Positions 1 to 8,596 are shown, numbered from the stretch's first letter. The stretch: DNA of 48,292 nt from Flavobacteriales bacterium (GCA_020635655.1 JACJZI010000016.1:1-48292); one strand, 5' to 3'. A program made the numbers and translations. Notes: generated by a model from the sequence alone, not told the origin.

Positions 1-1
1 C

Positions 2-286
2 CCCAACAACAACGGCGAGGCCGTGATCATCAGCGTGCCGATGCTCACCGAGGAGCGCCGCAAGGAACTGGTGAAGGCAGCGCACAAGGAGGCCGAGAAC
101 GCTCGCGTGAGCCTGCGCAGTGCGCGCCACAAGGCCATCGATGGCATCAAGAGGCTCCAGAAGGACGGCCTGGCGGAGGACCTCGCCAAGGACGCCGAGG
201 CCGAGGTGGAGAAACTGATGGGCATCTACACGAAGAGGATCGACGTCCATCTCGAAGCGAAGGAGAAGGACATCATGAAGGTGTGA
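2..286 (+). CDS. frr: Ribosome recycling factor, C-terminal part (cut by window start)
   Basis: The reading frame is open from the window edge and ends in TGA at 284-286, giving about 94 residues. They match the C-terminal half of ribosome recycling factor: a helix beginning LTEERRKELVK, then AENARVSLRSAR, a charged helix with AEAEVEKL, and the typical ending KEKDIMKV. In the family this factor releases ribosomes from mRNA after termination, together with EF-G, in the cytoplasm. The internal GTG at 23 is not the true start; the N-terminal half lies outside the window. The gene converges on the radical SAM gene, with 49 bases between them and no clear hairpin terminator. Identity is confident from the family-specific C-terminus. 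Confidence 0.93.
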   Translation, partial: PNNNGEAVIISVPMLTEERRKELVKAAHKEAENARVSLRSARHKAIDGIKRLQKDGLAEDLAKDAEAEVEKLMGIYTKRIDVHLEAKEKDIMKV

Positions 287-335
287 GGAGGGTTTCGGTC
301 GTTGGACGTTGCCTGTTCAGCGGGACCGCATTCCC

Positions 336-1358
336 TCACACCCATACCGGGCTCCCCTCCGAACAATTCCGGCACATTTCGATGCTGCCGCGCGAAGTGA
401 ACAACGTGCGGCGGAAGTCGGCATAGGCCGCGCTGGTCCAGATCTCACGAAAGCTCTGTGACCGAAGGTCGCCGAGCACGTGGTGCGCATCCTTGTCGAA
501 GCAGCAGGGCACCACGCGGCCGTCCCACGTGATCACGCAGCTGTGCCACATCTTCCAGCAGTGATCGTCCAATCGGTTCTTCACTTCCCAGGTGCCATCG
601 GCCTTGCGCCGGTAGCGTGCATAGCGGTCCTGCGTCGGGATCAGCGGATGGTCGTCGCGTGGATCATACACCTGCGCGGTCTTCAGCCAGAGGTCGTCCA
701 CGCCGATCCGCTTCGCCAGCTCGCGCGCCTCGGGTACCTGGTGTTCGTTCGGTCGCACTACGAGGAACTGGAATACGACATGCGGCGTGCGGCTCCTCAG
801 CTTGCGTTTCCAGCGGACGATGCGTTCCGCGCCTTCCAGCACCTTCTGCAGGTCGCCTTCCCGGCGGTACTGTTCGTAGGTGGCCTGGTCCGTGCCATCG
901 AGCGAGATGATCAGGCGTGACAGCCCGCTGCGCACCGTCGCCTCCGCGCGTCCCTCGTCCAGGAAGTGCGCGTTGGTGCTTGTCGCCGTGTAGATCCCTT
1001 TTCCCCTGGCGTAGCGCACCATGTCCAGGAAGCCGGGGTTGATGTAGGGCTCGCCTTGGAAGTAGAAGGTCAGGCCCCAGAGATCGGGCGCCAGCTCATC
1101 GATCACCTGCGTGAAAAGGTCCGGCCGCAGATTGCCGGTGGGCCGCGTGAAGCTGCGCAGGCCGCTGGGGCATTCGGGACAGCGCAGGTTGCAGGCGGTG
1201 GTGGGCTCGAAGCTGATGGTGACCGGCAGACCGTCGATCTGCGGATCGCCCGTGCGGCGGGCACGCCGGAAGCTCCGCCAGATCCGATAAGCGTTCCGGG
1301 CGCGGCGCGGGGTCAGCCGCCGGCCCCATTCGGCCCCATCACGCAGGTCGGCACGCAT
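336..1358 (-). CDS. Radical SAM/SPASM domain protein
   Basis: This 340-residue protein has the radical SAM cluster motif CxxxCxxC at Cys56, Cys60 and Cys63 (ACNLRCPEC), which binds a 4Fe-4S cluster and S-adenosylmethionine. A SPASM-type C-terminus follows, with Cys267, Cys274, Cys285-Cys286, Cys329 and Cys332 as likely ligands of one or two auxiliary clusters. Proteins of this architecture modify peptides or cofactors, or act as maturases. No peptide precursor gene is visible next to it, so the substrate is unknown. The start is supported by a TAACTTGC box at 1365-1372 on the same strand, six bases before the ATG. The gene converges with frr and is divergent from the RND exporter. Family assignment is confident; function is not. 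Confidence 0.85.
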   Translation of the reverse strand: MRADLRDGAEWGRRLTPRRARNAYRIWRSFRRARRTGDPQIDGLPVTISFEPTTACNLRCPECPSGLRSFTRPTGNLRPDLFTQVIDELAPDLWGLTFYFQGEPYINPGFLDMVRYARGKGIYTATSTNAHFLDEGRAEATVRSGLSRLIISLDGTDQATYEQYRREGDLQKVLEGAERIVRWKRKLRSRTPHVVFQFLVVRPNEHQVPEARELAKRIGVDDLWLKTAQVYDPRDDHPLIPTQDRYARYRRKADGTWEVKNRLDDHCWKMWHSCVITWDGRVVPCCFDKDAHHVLGDLRSQSFREIWTSAAYADFRRTLFTSRGSIEMCRNCSEGSPVWV

Positions 1359-1364
1359 CGCAGG

Positions 1365-1372
1365 GCAAGTTA
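1365..1372 (-). promoter_or_regulatory. Candidate -7 box (TAACTTGC) of the radical SAM gene
   Basis: The octamer resembles the Bacteroidota -7 element TAnnTTTG and ends six bases before the ATG at 1358. No good -33 TTG was seen at the usual spacing. If used, the transcript would be almost leaderless. Confidence 0.4.
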
Positions 1373-1499
1373 GGTCGGTCAGGATGCGCCTGGTCGCCGA
1401 TGGCCGCCTTCAGGTGAGGTGCGTCCCTATCCCTCCGCCGGGGATCTCGTTCCTTTGCCGGTCGGAGCTTCGGCGGATCCGGGGCTCCGTTCTGCATCG

Positions 1500-3914
1500 A
1501 TGTGGGAATGGCTGGCCAGCAGGGTCCTGCGCAACAGGACCGGGATCCTCATCGCCCTGGGGACGATCACCCTGTTCATGGGGTGGAAGGCCCGTGATGT
1601 CCGCACCAGCTTCAAGCACGGCGGACTACTGCCCAAGAACGACAGCGCCTACATCGTCTACCAACAGTTCCTGCAGAAATTCTCCGAGGACGGCAACGTG
1701 ATCGTGCTCGGCGTGGAGGACCGCCGCCTCTATCAGCCGGAGTTCTTCACGGCCTGGTGGCAGCTGGGCAACGACCTGAAGAAGATCGACGGGATCGACT
1801 CGGTCTTCAGCGAGGCCCACCTGTTCGACCTGATGCGCGACGACAGCCTGAAGCGCTTCCGCTTGGTGCCCGTGATGGCCGCTCCGCCGCGTTCGCAGGC
1901 CGAGATGGACACGATCCTGACCAAGGTGCGCGCGCTGCCCTTCTACCGGGGCCTGCTCTACAACGACAGCACCGGGGCGAGCCTGATGATGGTGTTCGTG
2001 GACGCGCGGGTGTTCGACACGAACGATCGCGATCGCGTGATCAACGCGATGGAGGAGCGCATCGCCGCGTTCGAGCAGGGTGGGATCGACGTGCATCGGA
2101 GCGGGCTGCCGTACATCCGCGTGCGCACCACCCAGTTGCTGCAGGGTGAACTGCCCATGTTCGTCGGCCTGGCCGTGGCGGTCACGGCGCTGCTGCTGCT
2201 GCTCTTCTTCCGGAGCTGGCGCGTCATGCTCTATTCCCTGCTCGTGGTGCTCACCAGCGTGGTCTGGGCCTTCGGCACCATGGCCCTGATGGGCTTCGAG
2301 CTGAACATCCTCACCTCCGTGGTGCCGCCGCTGCTCATCGTGATCGGGGTGCCGAACTGCGTGTTCCTCATCAACAAGTACCACTACGAGTACGTCCGCC
2401 ACAACAACAAGGTGCGCGCGCTGCAGCGGGTGATCTCGCGCGTGGGCACGGCGGCGTTCATGACCAATGCCACCACGGCGCTGGGCTTCGGGACCTTCAT
2501 GCTGACCTACAGCGACGTGCTGCGGCAGTTCGGCATCATCGCGGCGCTGAACATCATGCTGCTGTTCGTGCTGGCCCTGCTGCTGATCCCGATCCTGTTC
2601 AGCTTCCAGGCCCCGCCGAAGCCGCGCCACACCAGCCACCTCGACCGCCGCTGGCTGGACAAGGCCGTGGAGTGGATCGTGCGCACGGTGAAGGAGCGCC
2701 GCCCCGTGATCTATGCCGCCTCGTTGGGCGTGCTGGCGTTCGGGCTGATCGGCCTGCGGATGCTGAAGGACCAGAGCCGCATCGTGGACGACCTGCCCAA
2801 GGACGGACCGGTGCTCACCGACCTGCACTTCTTCGAACGCAATTTCAAGGGCGTGATGCCGCTCGAGGTGATGATCGACGCGAAGAAGAAGGGCGGTGCA
2901 TTGAAGGAGGCCACGCTGCGCCGGATCGAGGAGCTCAGCGACACACTGGAGACCTATCCCGTCTTCTCGCGTCCGCTCAGCATCGTGGAGGCGGTGAAGT
3001 TCACCAAGCAGGCCTTCTACAACGGCAACCCCGATCGGTACCAGTTGATCCGCTCCTCCGGTCCCGACCGCTTCATCCTGCCCTACCTCCAGAACCTCAG
3101 TGGCAAGCAGGACCTGGCCAAGGCCTTCCTCGACTCCGCCCGGCAGACCACGCGCCTCACCGTGCAGATGGCGGACGTCGGCACGCAGCGCATGGACAAG
3201 GTGATGGCCCGGCTCCGGCCGCAGATCGACAGCATCTTCGATCCGCTGAAATACCGGGTGACGCTCACGGGCACCAGCATGGTCTTCCTGAAGGGGACCG
3301 CCTACATGGTGAGCAACCTCGTGATCAGCCTGGCCATCGCCATCGTGGTGATCGGCCTGCTGATGGCCTTGATCTTCAACTCCGCCCGGATGGTCGTGGT
3401 ATCGCTCGTGCCCAACCTGCTCCCCTTGATCGTCACCGGCGGTCTGATGGGCTATCTCGGGATACCGATCAAGCCCAGCACCATCCTCGTGTTCAGCATC
3501 GCCTTCGGCATCGCGGTGGACAACGCGATCCACTTCCTGTCGAAGTACCGGCTGGAGCTGCGCCTCACCGGGCATGACCTGCGTCGGTCGGTGGAACTGG
3601 CCCTGCGGGAAACGAGCGTCGGGGTGATCTACACCGCCGTGGTCCTTTTCTGCGGGTTCTCCATGTTCATCCTGAGCGACTTTGGCGGGGTGAAGGCGAT
3701 GGGCACCCTCATCTCGATCACCCTCGGCGTGGCGATGTTCACCAACCTGCTGGTGCTGCCTGCGCTCCTGCTGTCGTTCGAGCGGTCGATCACCACCAAG
3801 GCGTTCGAGGAGCCCCTGCTGGAGATCATGGACGAGGAGGATGACATCGATGTGCACGAGCTCCACATCGAAGGACAGGCGCCCCATCATCCCTCCGCGA
3901 CCGACCAAGCATGA
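1500..3914 (+). CDS. RND-superfamily (MMPL/HpnN-like) membrane exporter
   Basis: The protein is 804 residues with the two-fold layout of RND-superfamily exporters. A first membrane helix (about residues 12-30) precedes a large extracytoplasmic loop and a block of five helices that includes VPPLLIVIG and NKYHYEY. A second half repeats this, with the hallmark FGIAVDNAIHFLSKYR near residue 675-690. It lacks the length of tripartite AcrB-type pumps and looks like the COG1033/HpnN-type exporters, which move hydrophobic or lipid substrates. The ATG at 1500 was preferred over one at 1419 because it directly precedes an amphipathic start and the first helix. The stop overlaps the rfbA start by four bases, so the genes are probably co-transcribed. 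The substrate cannot be told from sequence. Confidence 0.85.
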   Translation: MWEWLASRVLRNRTGILIALGTITLFMGWKARDVRTSFKHGGLLPKNDSAYIVYQQFLQKFSEDGNVIVLGVEDRRLYQPEFFTAWWQLGNDLKKIDGIDSVFSEAHLFDLMRDDSLKRFRLVPVMAAPPRSQAEMDTILTKVRALPFYRGLLYNDSTGASLMMVFVDARVFDTNDRDRVINAMEERIAAFEQGGIDVHRSGLPYIRVRTTQLLQGELPMFVGLAVAVTALLLLLFFRSWRVMLYSLLVVLTSVVWAFGTMALMGFELNILTSVVPPLLIVIGVPNCVFLINKYHYEYVRHNNKVRALQRVISRVGTAAFMTNATTALGFGTFMLTYSDVLRQFGIIAALNIMLLFVLALLLIPILFSFQAPPKPRHTSHLDRRWLDKAVEWIVRTVKERRPVIYAASLGVLAFGLIGLRMLKDQSRIVDDLPKDGPVLTDLHFFERNFKGVMPLEVMIDAKKKGGALKEATLRRIEELSDTLETYPVFSRPLSIVEAVKFTKQAFYNGNPDRYQLIRSSGPDRFILPYLQNLSGKQDLAKAFLDSARQTTRLTVQMADVGTQRMDKVMARLRPQIDSIFDPLKYRVTLTGTSMVFLKGTAYMVSNLVISLAIAIVVIGLLMALIFNSARMVVVSLVPNLLPLIVTGGLMGYLGIPIKPSTILVFSIAFGIAVDNAIHFLSKYRLELRLTGHDLRRSVELALRETSVGVIYTAVVLFCGFSMFILSDFGGVKAMGTLISITLGVAMFTNLLVLPALLLSFERSITTKAFEEPLLEIMDEEDDIDVHELHIEGQAPHHPSATDQA

Positions 3915-4777
3915 AAGGCATCATCCTGGCCGGAGGTTCCGGCACGCGATTGCATCCGCTGACGCTGGCCGTGAGCAAGCAGCTCATGCCGGTGTACGAC
4001 AAACCGATGGTGTACTACCCGCTGAGCACGCTGATGGCCGCGGGCATCCGCGAGGTGCTGGTGATCAGCACGCCGCACGACCTTCCCCAGTTCCGGAAAC
4101 TGCTCGGCGATGGCACCCGGCTCGGCTGCACCTTCGCCTACGCCGAGCAACCCGAGCCCAACGGTCTGGCACAGGCCTTCGTGATCGGCCGCGACTTCAT
4201 CGGTGATGATCCCGTGGCACTGATCCTCGGTGACAACATCTTCTATGGTGTCGGCTTCGGGCGCATGCTCGCCAAGCATACCGATCCCGACGGCGGACTG
4301 GTCTTCGCCTACCACGTGAGCGACCCCGAACGCTATGGCGTGGTGGAGTTCGACGCGGACAACCGCGCACTGAGCATCGAGGAGAAACCCGCGAAGCCCA
4401 AGAGCAATTTCGCCGTTCCAGGGCTCTACTTCTACGACAATAGCGTGGTCGACATCGCCGCCGCGCTGAAGCCCAGCGCACGGGGCGAGTATGAGATCAC
4501 CGATGTGAACCGGGAGTACCTGCGCCGCGGCAGATTACAGGTGGAGATCATGGACCGGGGCACCGCCTGGCTCGACACGGGTACGTTCACCTCGCTGATG
4601 CAGGCCGGCCAGTTCGTGCAGGTGATCGAGGAACGCCAGGGGCTGCGCATCGGCTGCATCGAGGAGGTCGCCTTCAAGAAGGGCTACATCGATGCCGCCC
4701 GGCTCCGGGAACTGGCCGCGCCCCTGATGAAGAGCGGCTATGGCGAGTACCTGATGCGGCTGGCGGGCGACCGATGA
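3911..4777 (+). CDS. rfbA: Glucose-1-phosphate thymidylyltransferase
   Basis: This 288-residue protein, the usual family length, makes dTDP-glucose from dTTP and glucose-1-phosphate, the first step of dTDP-rhamnose and related deoxysugar synthesis, in the cytoplasm. Visible signatures are the nucleotide-binding GGSGTRLHP near the N-terminus, SKQLMPVYDKPM, LGDNIFYG with the Mg-binding Asp, YEITDVNREYL, and WLDTGT. The rest of the rml set (rfbB, C, D) is not in the window. It overlaps the upstream exporter and the downstream polyprenyl synthase by four bases each (ATGA), suggesting translational coupling. That grouping may reflect glycan or lipid export, but this is inference. Confidence 0.95.
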   Translation: MKGIILAGGSGTRLHPLTLAVSKQLMPVYDKPMVYYPLSTLMAAGIREVLVISTPHDLPQFRKLLGDGTRLGCTFAYAEQPEPNGLAQAFVIGRDFIGDDPVALILGDNIFYGVGFGRMLAKHTDPDGGLVFAYHVSDPERYGVVEFDADNRALSIEEKPAKPKSNFAVPGLYFYDNSVVDIAAALKPSARGEYEITDVNREYLRRGRLQVEIMDRGTAWLDTGTFTSLMQAGQFVQVIEERQGLRIGCIEEVAFKKGYIDAARLRELAAPLMKSGYGEYLMRLAGDR

Positions 4778-5730
4778 GCACGACCATCGAAGTATACCGC
4801 GGCCTCGTGGAGGAACGGCTGGCCGACTGGACGAAGGCCCTTCCCGATGATCCACTGTACCACCGCATCACCTACCTGCTGGGTCTGCCCGCCAAGCGCG
4901 TGCGCCCCGTTGCCACGCTCATGGGCTGCGCCCTTTTCGGCGGGGATCCCCGTGCCGCGCTCGACCAGGCCCTCGGCATCGAGCTCTTCCACAACTTCAC
5001 CCTGATGCACGACGACATCATGGACCAGGCGCCGCTGCGCCGGGGCCAGCCCACCGTGCACACGAAGTGGAACACCGCCGGTGCGATCCTTTCCGGCGAT
5101 GCGCTCCTGGTGAAGGCCTATCGATTGATGGGCACGCACCCGCGTGTACTGCCGGTCTTCTCCCAGCGCGCCCTGGAAGTGTGCGAAGGGCAGGAGATGG
5201 ACATGGGTTTTGAGACGTCCGATGCCGTCGGCGTGGACGACTATCTGGAGATGATCCGTCTGAAAACGGCCGTGCTGCTGGCGGGTGCGCTCGAGGTGGG
5301 TGCGCTCCGAGGTGGGGCTTCGGAGCAGGACGCGCAGCAGCTCGGACGGTTCGGTGAGCACCTGGGGCTGGCGTTCCAACTGCGCGATGACCTGCTCGAC
5401 GCGTTCGGTGATCCCGAGAAGGTGGGCAAGCGACCGGGCGGCGATCTCCGCGCGGGGAAGAAGACCTTTCTGCTGATCCGTGGTCTGGAGCGGAGCCGGG
5501 AGTTGGACCGTACCGAACTGCAGGAGGAGTTGATGAAGGGCCCCGAGGTGCGCGACGTGCAGCGCATGCTCCGTGTGCTCGAGGAATTGGGCGTGCCGGC
5601 CGACACCGAGGCCGAGGTGGATCGCCATCACCGTTCGGCGATCGCCGCGCTGGATGCGGTGCCGGCGGCGGAGGAGAACAAGACGCCGCTTCGCGCACTG
5701 GCGGACCTGCTGCTGCAACGCGCTCACTGA
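4774..5730 (+). CDS. Polyprenyl diphosphate synthase (trans-isoprenyl type)
   Basis: This 318-residue enzyme condenses allylic diphosphates with isopentenyl diphosphate. The first aspartate-rich motif is DDIMD at Asp80-Asp84 and the second is DDLLD at Asp205-Asp209; both bind Mg and the diphosphates. The upstream KRVRP (about 41-45) matches the conserved IPP-binding region. Residues 75-79 (FTLMH) set the product length; a Phe five residues before DDxxD suggests a short or medium chain such as geranylgeranyl, but the exact product cannot be fixed. The gene overlaps rfbA by four bases at its start. Its 3' end overlaps the convergent epimerase gene by seven bases, leaving no room for a separate terminator. 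Confidence 0.9.
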   Translation: MSTTIEVYRGLVEERLADWTKALPDDPLYHRITYLLGLPAKRVRPVATLMGCALFGGDPRAALDQALGIELFHNFTLMHDDIMDQAPLRRGQPTVHTKWNTAGAILSGDALLVKAYRLMGTHPRVLPVFSQRALEVCEGQEMDMGFETSDAVGVDDYLEMIRLKTAVLLAGALEVGALRGGASEQDAQQLGRFGEHLGLAFQLRDDLLDAFGDPEKVGKRPGGDLRAGKKTFLLIRGLERSRELDRTELQEELMKGPEVRDVQRMLRVLEELGVPADTEAEVDRHHRSAIAALDAVPAAEENKTPLRALADLLLQRAH

Positions 5731-6626
5731 AGCAGGTCGCGCAGGGCAGGCTCCAGCTCGGGGTACTGGAAGGTGAAGCCTGTGGCCTTCAACCGCGAAC
5801 CACTGATGCGGCTGCCGTGCAGCAGCGCGTCGGCGACACCGCCCAGGAGCAGGCGCAACAGGATCCCCGGCACCGGGGGCAGCAGGAAAGGGCGATGCAG
5901 CACCCGTGCGAGCGTGCGCATGGAGGTGCGGTTGTCCGGCTGTTCAGGGGCGCAGACGTTGTACGCACCCTGCAGGACCGGATCGGTGATCGCCCGGACA
6001 TAGGCTGCCACGAGGTCGTCGATGTGCACCCAGGGCCAGATCTGGCGTCCGGTACCCAGGGGTGCCGCCAGACCCCAGCGCGCAAGACCGGCCAGTCGGG
6101 GCAAGGCACCGCCATCCGCAGCCTGCACCGGCGGTGTGCGCAGCTTCACCACGCGGCAGTGGTCGCACCATTCATCCACTGCGTCTTCCCATGCCCGGCT
6201 GATGCGACCGATGGTGTCATTGCCCGGAGGATCGTCCTCGGTGAAGATGTGGTCCGAGGTCACCGCGCCGTAATAGTCGATCCCGGCGGCGCTGACGAAG
6301 GAAGTGGGTCTCGTGCCCTGCTCCCGCGCGACGCGCAACAGAAGGCGTGCGCTCTCTGCGCGGCTGTCGATCAGCTCCTGCACGCGCCGCGGTGTCCATC
6401 GACCGTGATCGATCGGCGCACCGGCCAGGTGCACGATGTGGTCCACACCGGCAAGCGCGGCCGGGTCCAGCACACCCTGCTCCACGTCCCAGGTGAACAC
6501 AGGCACGTCGCTCCTGCCCCCCGGTGTCCGGCTCAGATGACGCACGGTGTGCCCCGCGGTCCGCAGGGTGGAGGTCAGGTGCGTGCCGATCAGGCCGCTG
6601 CCGCCGGTGATCAGGATGGTGGCCAT
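5724..6626 (-). CDS. TIGR01777-family NAD(P)-dependent epimerase (YfcH-like)
   Basis: This is a short-chain dehydrogenase-like protein of about 300 residues. It opens with the Rossmann motif ITGGSGLIG, followed by RTAGHTVRHLSRTP. Further on come VDHIVHLAGAPI, a pattern typical of the TIGR01777/YfcH group, and a YYGA segment (about residues 115-120) at the expected active-site Tyr. The C-terminal end (RISGSRLKATGF, then a YPELEPALRDLL ending) matches the family's DUF1731-type tail. The ATG at 6626 is preferred to one six codons upstream because it starts directly with the Rossmann strand. Members are of uncertain substrate and are often linked to cell division or sugar nucleotides. It converges with the polyprenyl synthase by a seven-base overlap. 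Confidence 0.88.
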   Translation of the reverse strand: MATILITGGSGLIGTHLTSTLRTAGHTVRHLSRTPGGRSDVPVFTWDVEQGVLDPAALAGVDHIVHLAGAPIDHGRWTPRRVQELIDSRAESARLLLRVAREQGTRPTSFVSAAGIDYYGAVTSDHIFTEDDPPGNDTIGRISRAWEDAVDEWCDHCRVVKLRTPPVQAADGGALPRLAGLARWGLAAPLGTGRQIWPWVHIDDLVAAYVRAITDPVLQGAYNVCAPEQPDNRTSMRTLARVLHRPFLLPPVPGILLRLLLGGVADALLHGSRISGSRLKATGFTFQYPELEPALRDLLQ

Positions 6627-6662
6627 CGTGTTGCGAAGGAACACCCGATCCCCCGATCCGGT

Positions 6663-6905
6663 TCAGGCGAGGTCCACCGGCCGCAGGTCCTCCCGGTCCG
6701 CGTAGCCCCATTCGGCGCCGCGCTCCAGGTCCTTCATCGGTACGTTCTTGTCCTTCAGTACCTGCACCACCATCCAGCCCATGAGGAAAGGTGCGGCCAT
6801 GAACAACAGCAGGTACAGCCGGTCCGGCGCGCCGAAGAGCGACACGGCCATGTTCACCAGCAGCACGCTGGTGACCACATGTACGGCGATGGGCAGGGGC
6901 CGCAT
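6663..6905 (-). CDS. Small two-helix membrane protein of unknown function
   Basis: The product is about 80 residues. It has two hydrophobic segments, roughly residues 7-24 (including VLLVNMAVSLF) and 28-50 (LYLLLFMAAPFLMGWMVV), then a charged cytoplasmic tail ending DREDLRPVDLA. The ATG at 6905 was chosen; a GTG five codons further upstream is possible. It lies 36 bases upstream of the epimerase gene on the same strand and could be co-transcribed. I do not recognise the family. Coding is supported by the clean hydrophobic pattern and the lack of a competing frame, so confidence is moderate. Confidence 0.6.
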   Translation of the reverse strand: MRPLPIAVHVVTSVLLVNMAVSLFGAPDRLYLLLFMAAPFLMGWMVVQVLKDKNVPMKDLERGAEWGYADREDLRPVDLA

Positions 6906-6992
6906 AGCAGGAGCACGCACGGAACATGTCCGTGGTTCCCATGAAGGTACGATGGGGTCGTGCCGTTCCCGGCGACTTTGGTCACCGAGCGC

Positions 6993-7877
6993 TTATCGCG
7001 CCCGCTCGATCGACTTGAAGTCGCCGATCAGGAAGCCCTCCTTCTTGCCGTAGAGCGCGGCGTCGTCGCTCTGGAACATCAGCTCGCCGGTGCCGGCGTT
7101 GAACACGCGCTTGAAGCACCACTTCGTCTTGTAGTCGCCGGTGAGCAGCATGTCCGTCACGGTCTTGCCCCGGTCGCCGGACTTCACCGCGTTCACCAGA
7201 TCGGCCAGCTTCACCACCTGCACGGGTGATTGGTACTCGGCCTTGATCGCACCCGCGTCCGCCACGCTCTTGTCGAGATGCTCCTCGGCCACCAGCAGTT
7301 CGGTGTCGCGGATCAGGCGCGTGCGTCCGTCATAGATGCGGTCGGCGGTGGTCTTGTCGGTGATCTGGCCCTTCTCCACCATCCCCAGGTAGTCCTGCAG
7401 GTGCTTCACGTAGATGTTCAGCATCGGACCGGTGTTCTGCTCGTTGATCGCCTTCGGGTCGATCATGATGAACGCCAGTTCCTGGTCCGCCGGGATCGTG
7501 GTGAACGCATTGTCCGTGGCCTGCATCGTCTCGTTCTTCTTCTGCTTCCAGCCCTGGATCAGCGTGAGGAACACGGCGGTGTGCTTCTCCGGATCGTTCT
7601 TCGCCGACTTCAGCAGGTAGAGGTTGTCGGCGGACATCGGCTGGGTGGCCAGCTCACCCACGTGAACGAAGTCGAACGTGCCGGTGAACTTCCAATTCGC
7701 CTTCACGGCGTCGATCATCGCCCGGTTGTAGGGGGAATCGCCATCGTCCAGCACGACGAGGGTCGTCCTGGCATGGGCATCCTTCACGAAGGCCGCATCG
7801 AAGGTGCCGTATTGGGCGTGCAACAGGGTGGTGGTGGCGAGCAGGGCGAGGAAGGTCGTCGTACGGGTCATCATCAC
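6993..7877 (-). CDS. Secreted hypothetical protein
   Basis: The protein has 294 residues with a clear signal peptide: a basic N-terminus, a hydrophobic core FLALLATTTLL, and a cleavage site after HAQ near residue 21. The mature part has no membrane helix and no recognised motif. It begins with a strand-like segment TTLVVLDDGDSPYNRAMID and continues with LAFIMIDPKAINEQ and DYKTKWCFKRVF, so it looks like a mixed alpha/beta periplasmic protein. Similar unnamed proteins occur in Bacteroidota, but I cannot assign a role. Three in-frame ATG codons (7877, 7874, 7871) could each serve. A TACTTTTG box at 7923-7930 on this strand may be its promoter. Confidence 0.75.
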   Translation of the reverse strand: MMMTRTTTFLALLATTTLLHAQYGTFDAAFVKDAHARTTLVVLDDGDSPYNRAMIDAVKANWKFTGTFDFVHVGELATQPMSADNLYLLKSAKNDPEKHTAVFLTLIQGWKQKKNETMQATDNAFTTIPADQELAFIMIDPKAINEQNTGPMLNIYVKHLQDYLGMVEKGQITDKTTADRIYDGRTRLIRDTELLVAEEHLDKSVADAGAIKAEYQSPVQVVKLADLVNAVKSGDRGKTVTDMLLTGDYKTKWCFKRVFNAGTGELMFQSDDAALYGKKEGFLIGDFKSIERAR

Positions 7878-7902
7878 GTGAAGAAAGGATCGAAGGGTGA
7901 GC

Positions 7903-7930
7903 TAACTTGCCGCAAGGGCGACCAAAAGTA
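7903..7930. promoter_or_regulatory. Facing promoter boxes between two divergent genes
   Basis: A rightward TAACTTGC (7903-7910) and a leftward TACTTTTG (7923-7930) both resemble the TAnnTTTG -7 element. They face each other so that both predicted transcription starts fall near 7916-7917. The leftward one would serve the secreted protein gene, the rightward one the gene starting at 7955. Neither has an obvious -33 element. Confidence 0.4.
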
Positions 7931-7954
7931 GTGCCGCGATCCGCGCGACTTCCG

Positions 7955-8338
7955 ATGGAGTTATCCACGAACGGACCTGGGAACGAGCTGGCGCCGAAGG
8001 AGGCCGGTCTCGTTCTTGCCACACAGGACGTGCTCACCGCCACCATCGCGCAACTGGCGAAGGACCTTGAGCGATCGGCCGAGCGCATCACCGGACCCGC
8101 GGCCGACCCCGGGGCGTTCGAGGCCCTGCGCGGGGAAGTACTTCCCCTGTTGGAGGAGCACCTCGAGGAGGGCTCGCTGGACCGCGTGCTCTACCGCGTG
8201 GACGTGCCCGAAAGGTGGACCGCCGATGCCCTGCGCACCGGTGGGCTCCACGAATTGGCCGGACGCGTGGTGCTGCGGGCCCTGCAGAAGGTGCTCACCC
8301 GCCGACGGTTCTCCGGATCGGGTGGGGCAACTCCCTGA
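7955..8338 (+). CDS. Hypothetical helical protein
   Basis: The product is about 127 residues from the ATG at 7955, rich in Leu, Glu and Arg and predicted to be helical, with no signal peptide or membrane segment. Examples are TIAQLAKDLERSAERI and EVLPLLEEHLEEGSLDRVLYRV. I do not recognise the family. Upstream in-frame starts (GTG or TTG codons) exist but fall in the promoter-like region. The last codons (GSGGATP) lie inside a direct repeat that recurs at 8533-8553, so the C-terminus may have been changed by the repeat element that follows. Confidence 0.55.
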   Translation: MELSTNGPGNELAPKEAGLVLATQDVLTATIAQLAKDLERSAERITGPAADPGAFEALRGEVLPLLEEHLEEGSLDRVLYRVDVPERWTADALRTGGLHELAGRVVLRALQKVLTRRRFSGSGGATP

Positions 8339-8553
8339 TCCAGGGCTATCGGGTCCTGCGTGCCCACCAGAACAGCGGGCTGTGCGTTCCTCGAATGCGG
8401 AACCACGGATGAACACCGATGCACACGGATACGGGCATCCGGTTGATCGGAGGATGCTGCATTCATCCGTGTCGATCCGTTCTCATCCGTGGTCCTTTCC
8501 TGCTTGGTGTCGCACCGGACGGCGTTTCGCCGGGATCGGTGGGCAACTCCCTG
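8315..8553 (+). repeat. Repeat-bounded element: direct repeats around an inverted-repeat core
   Basis: Direct repeats at 8315-8337 and 8533-8553 share GGCAACTCCCTG and most of the preceding ten or so bases, differing by two inserted G residues. Between them, an inverted repeat has arms at 8402-8430 and 8465-8493 that pair at 24 of 29 positions. Each arm is built of ACGGAT-type units (ACCACGGATGA ... ACACGGAT). The gap of about 280 bases between 8338 and the odhA start holds this element and the odhA promoter, and no gene. The core resembles dispersed palindromic repeats seen in many bacterial genomes; the direct repeats could be a duplicated target. Confidence 0.65.
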
Positions 8554-8566
8554 GCGGCCAATGACG

Positions 8567-8596
8567 TTAAAGGGCCGGGTCCGGTGGCTACCTTTG
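8567..8596 (+). promoter_or_regulatory. Promoter of odhA-odhB
   Basis: A perfect -7 element TACCTTTG lies at 8589-8596. A TTAA at the -33 position (8567-8570) gives a spacer of about 19 bases, as expected for Bacteroidota sigma-A promoters. The leader to the ATG at 8620 would be some 17 bases. Confidence 0.6.

Noticed and set aside
1626..3908. Minus-strand open frame of about 760 codons opposite the RND exporter
   Set aside because: His/Gln/Glu-rich antisense shadow with no family features; the plus-strand exporter is clearly real.
5817..6944. Plus-strand open frame over the epimerase
   Set aside because: Antisense shadow; the minus-strand Rossmann and family motifs are clear.
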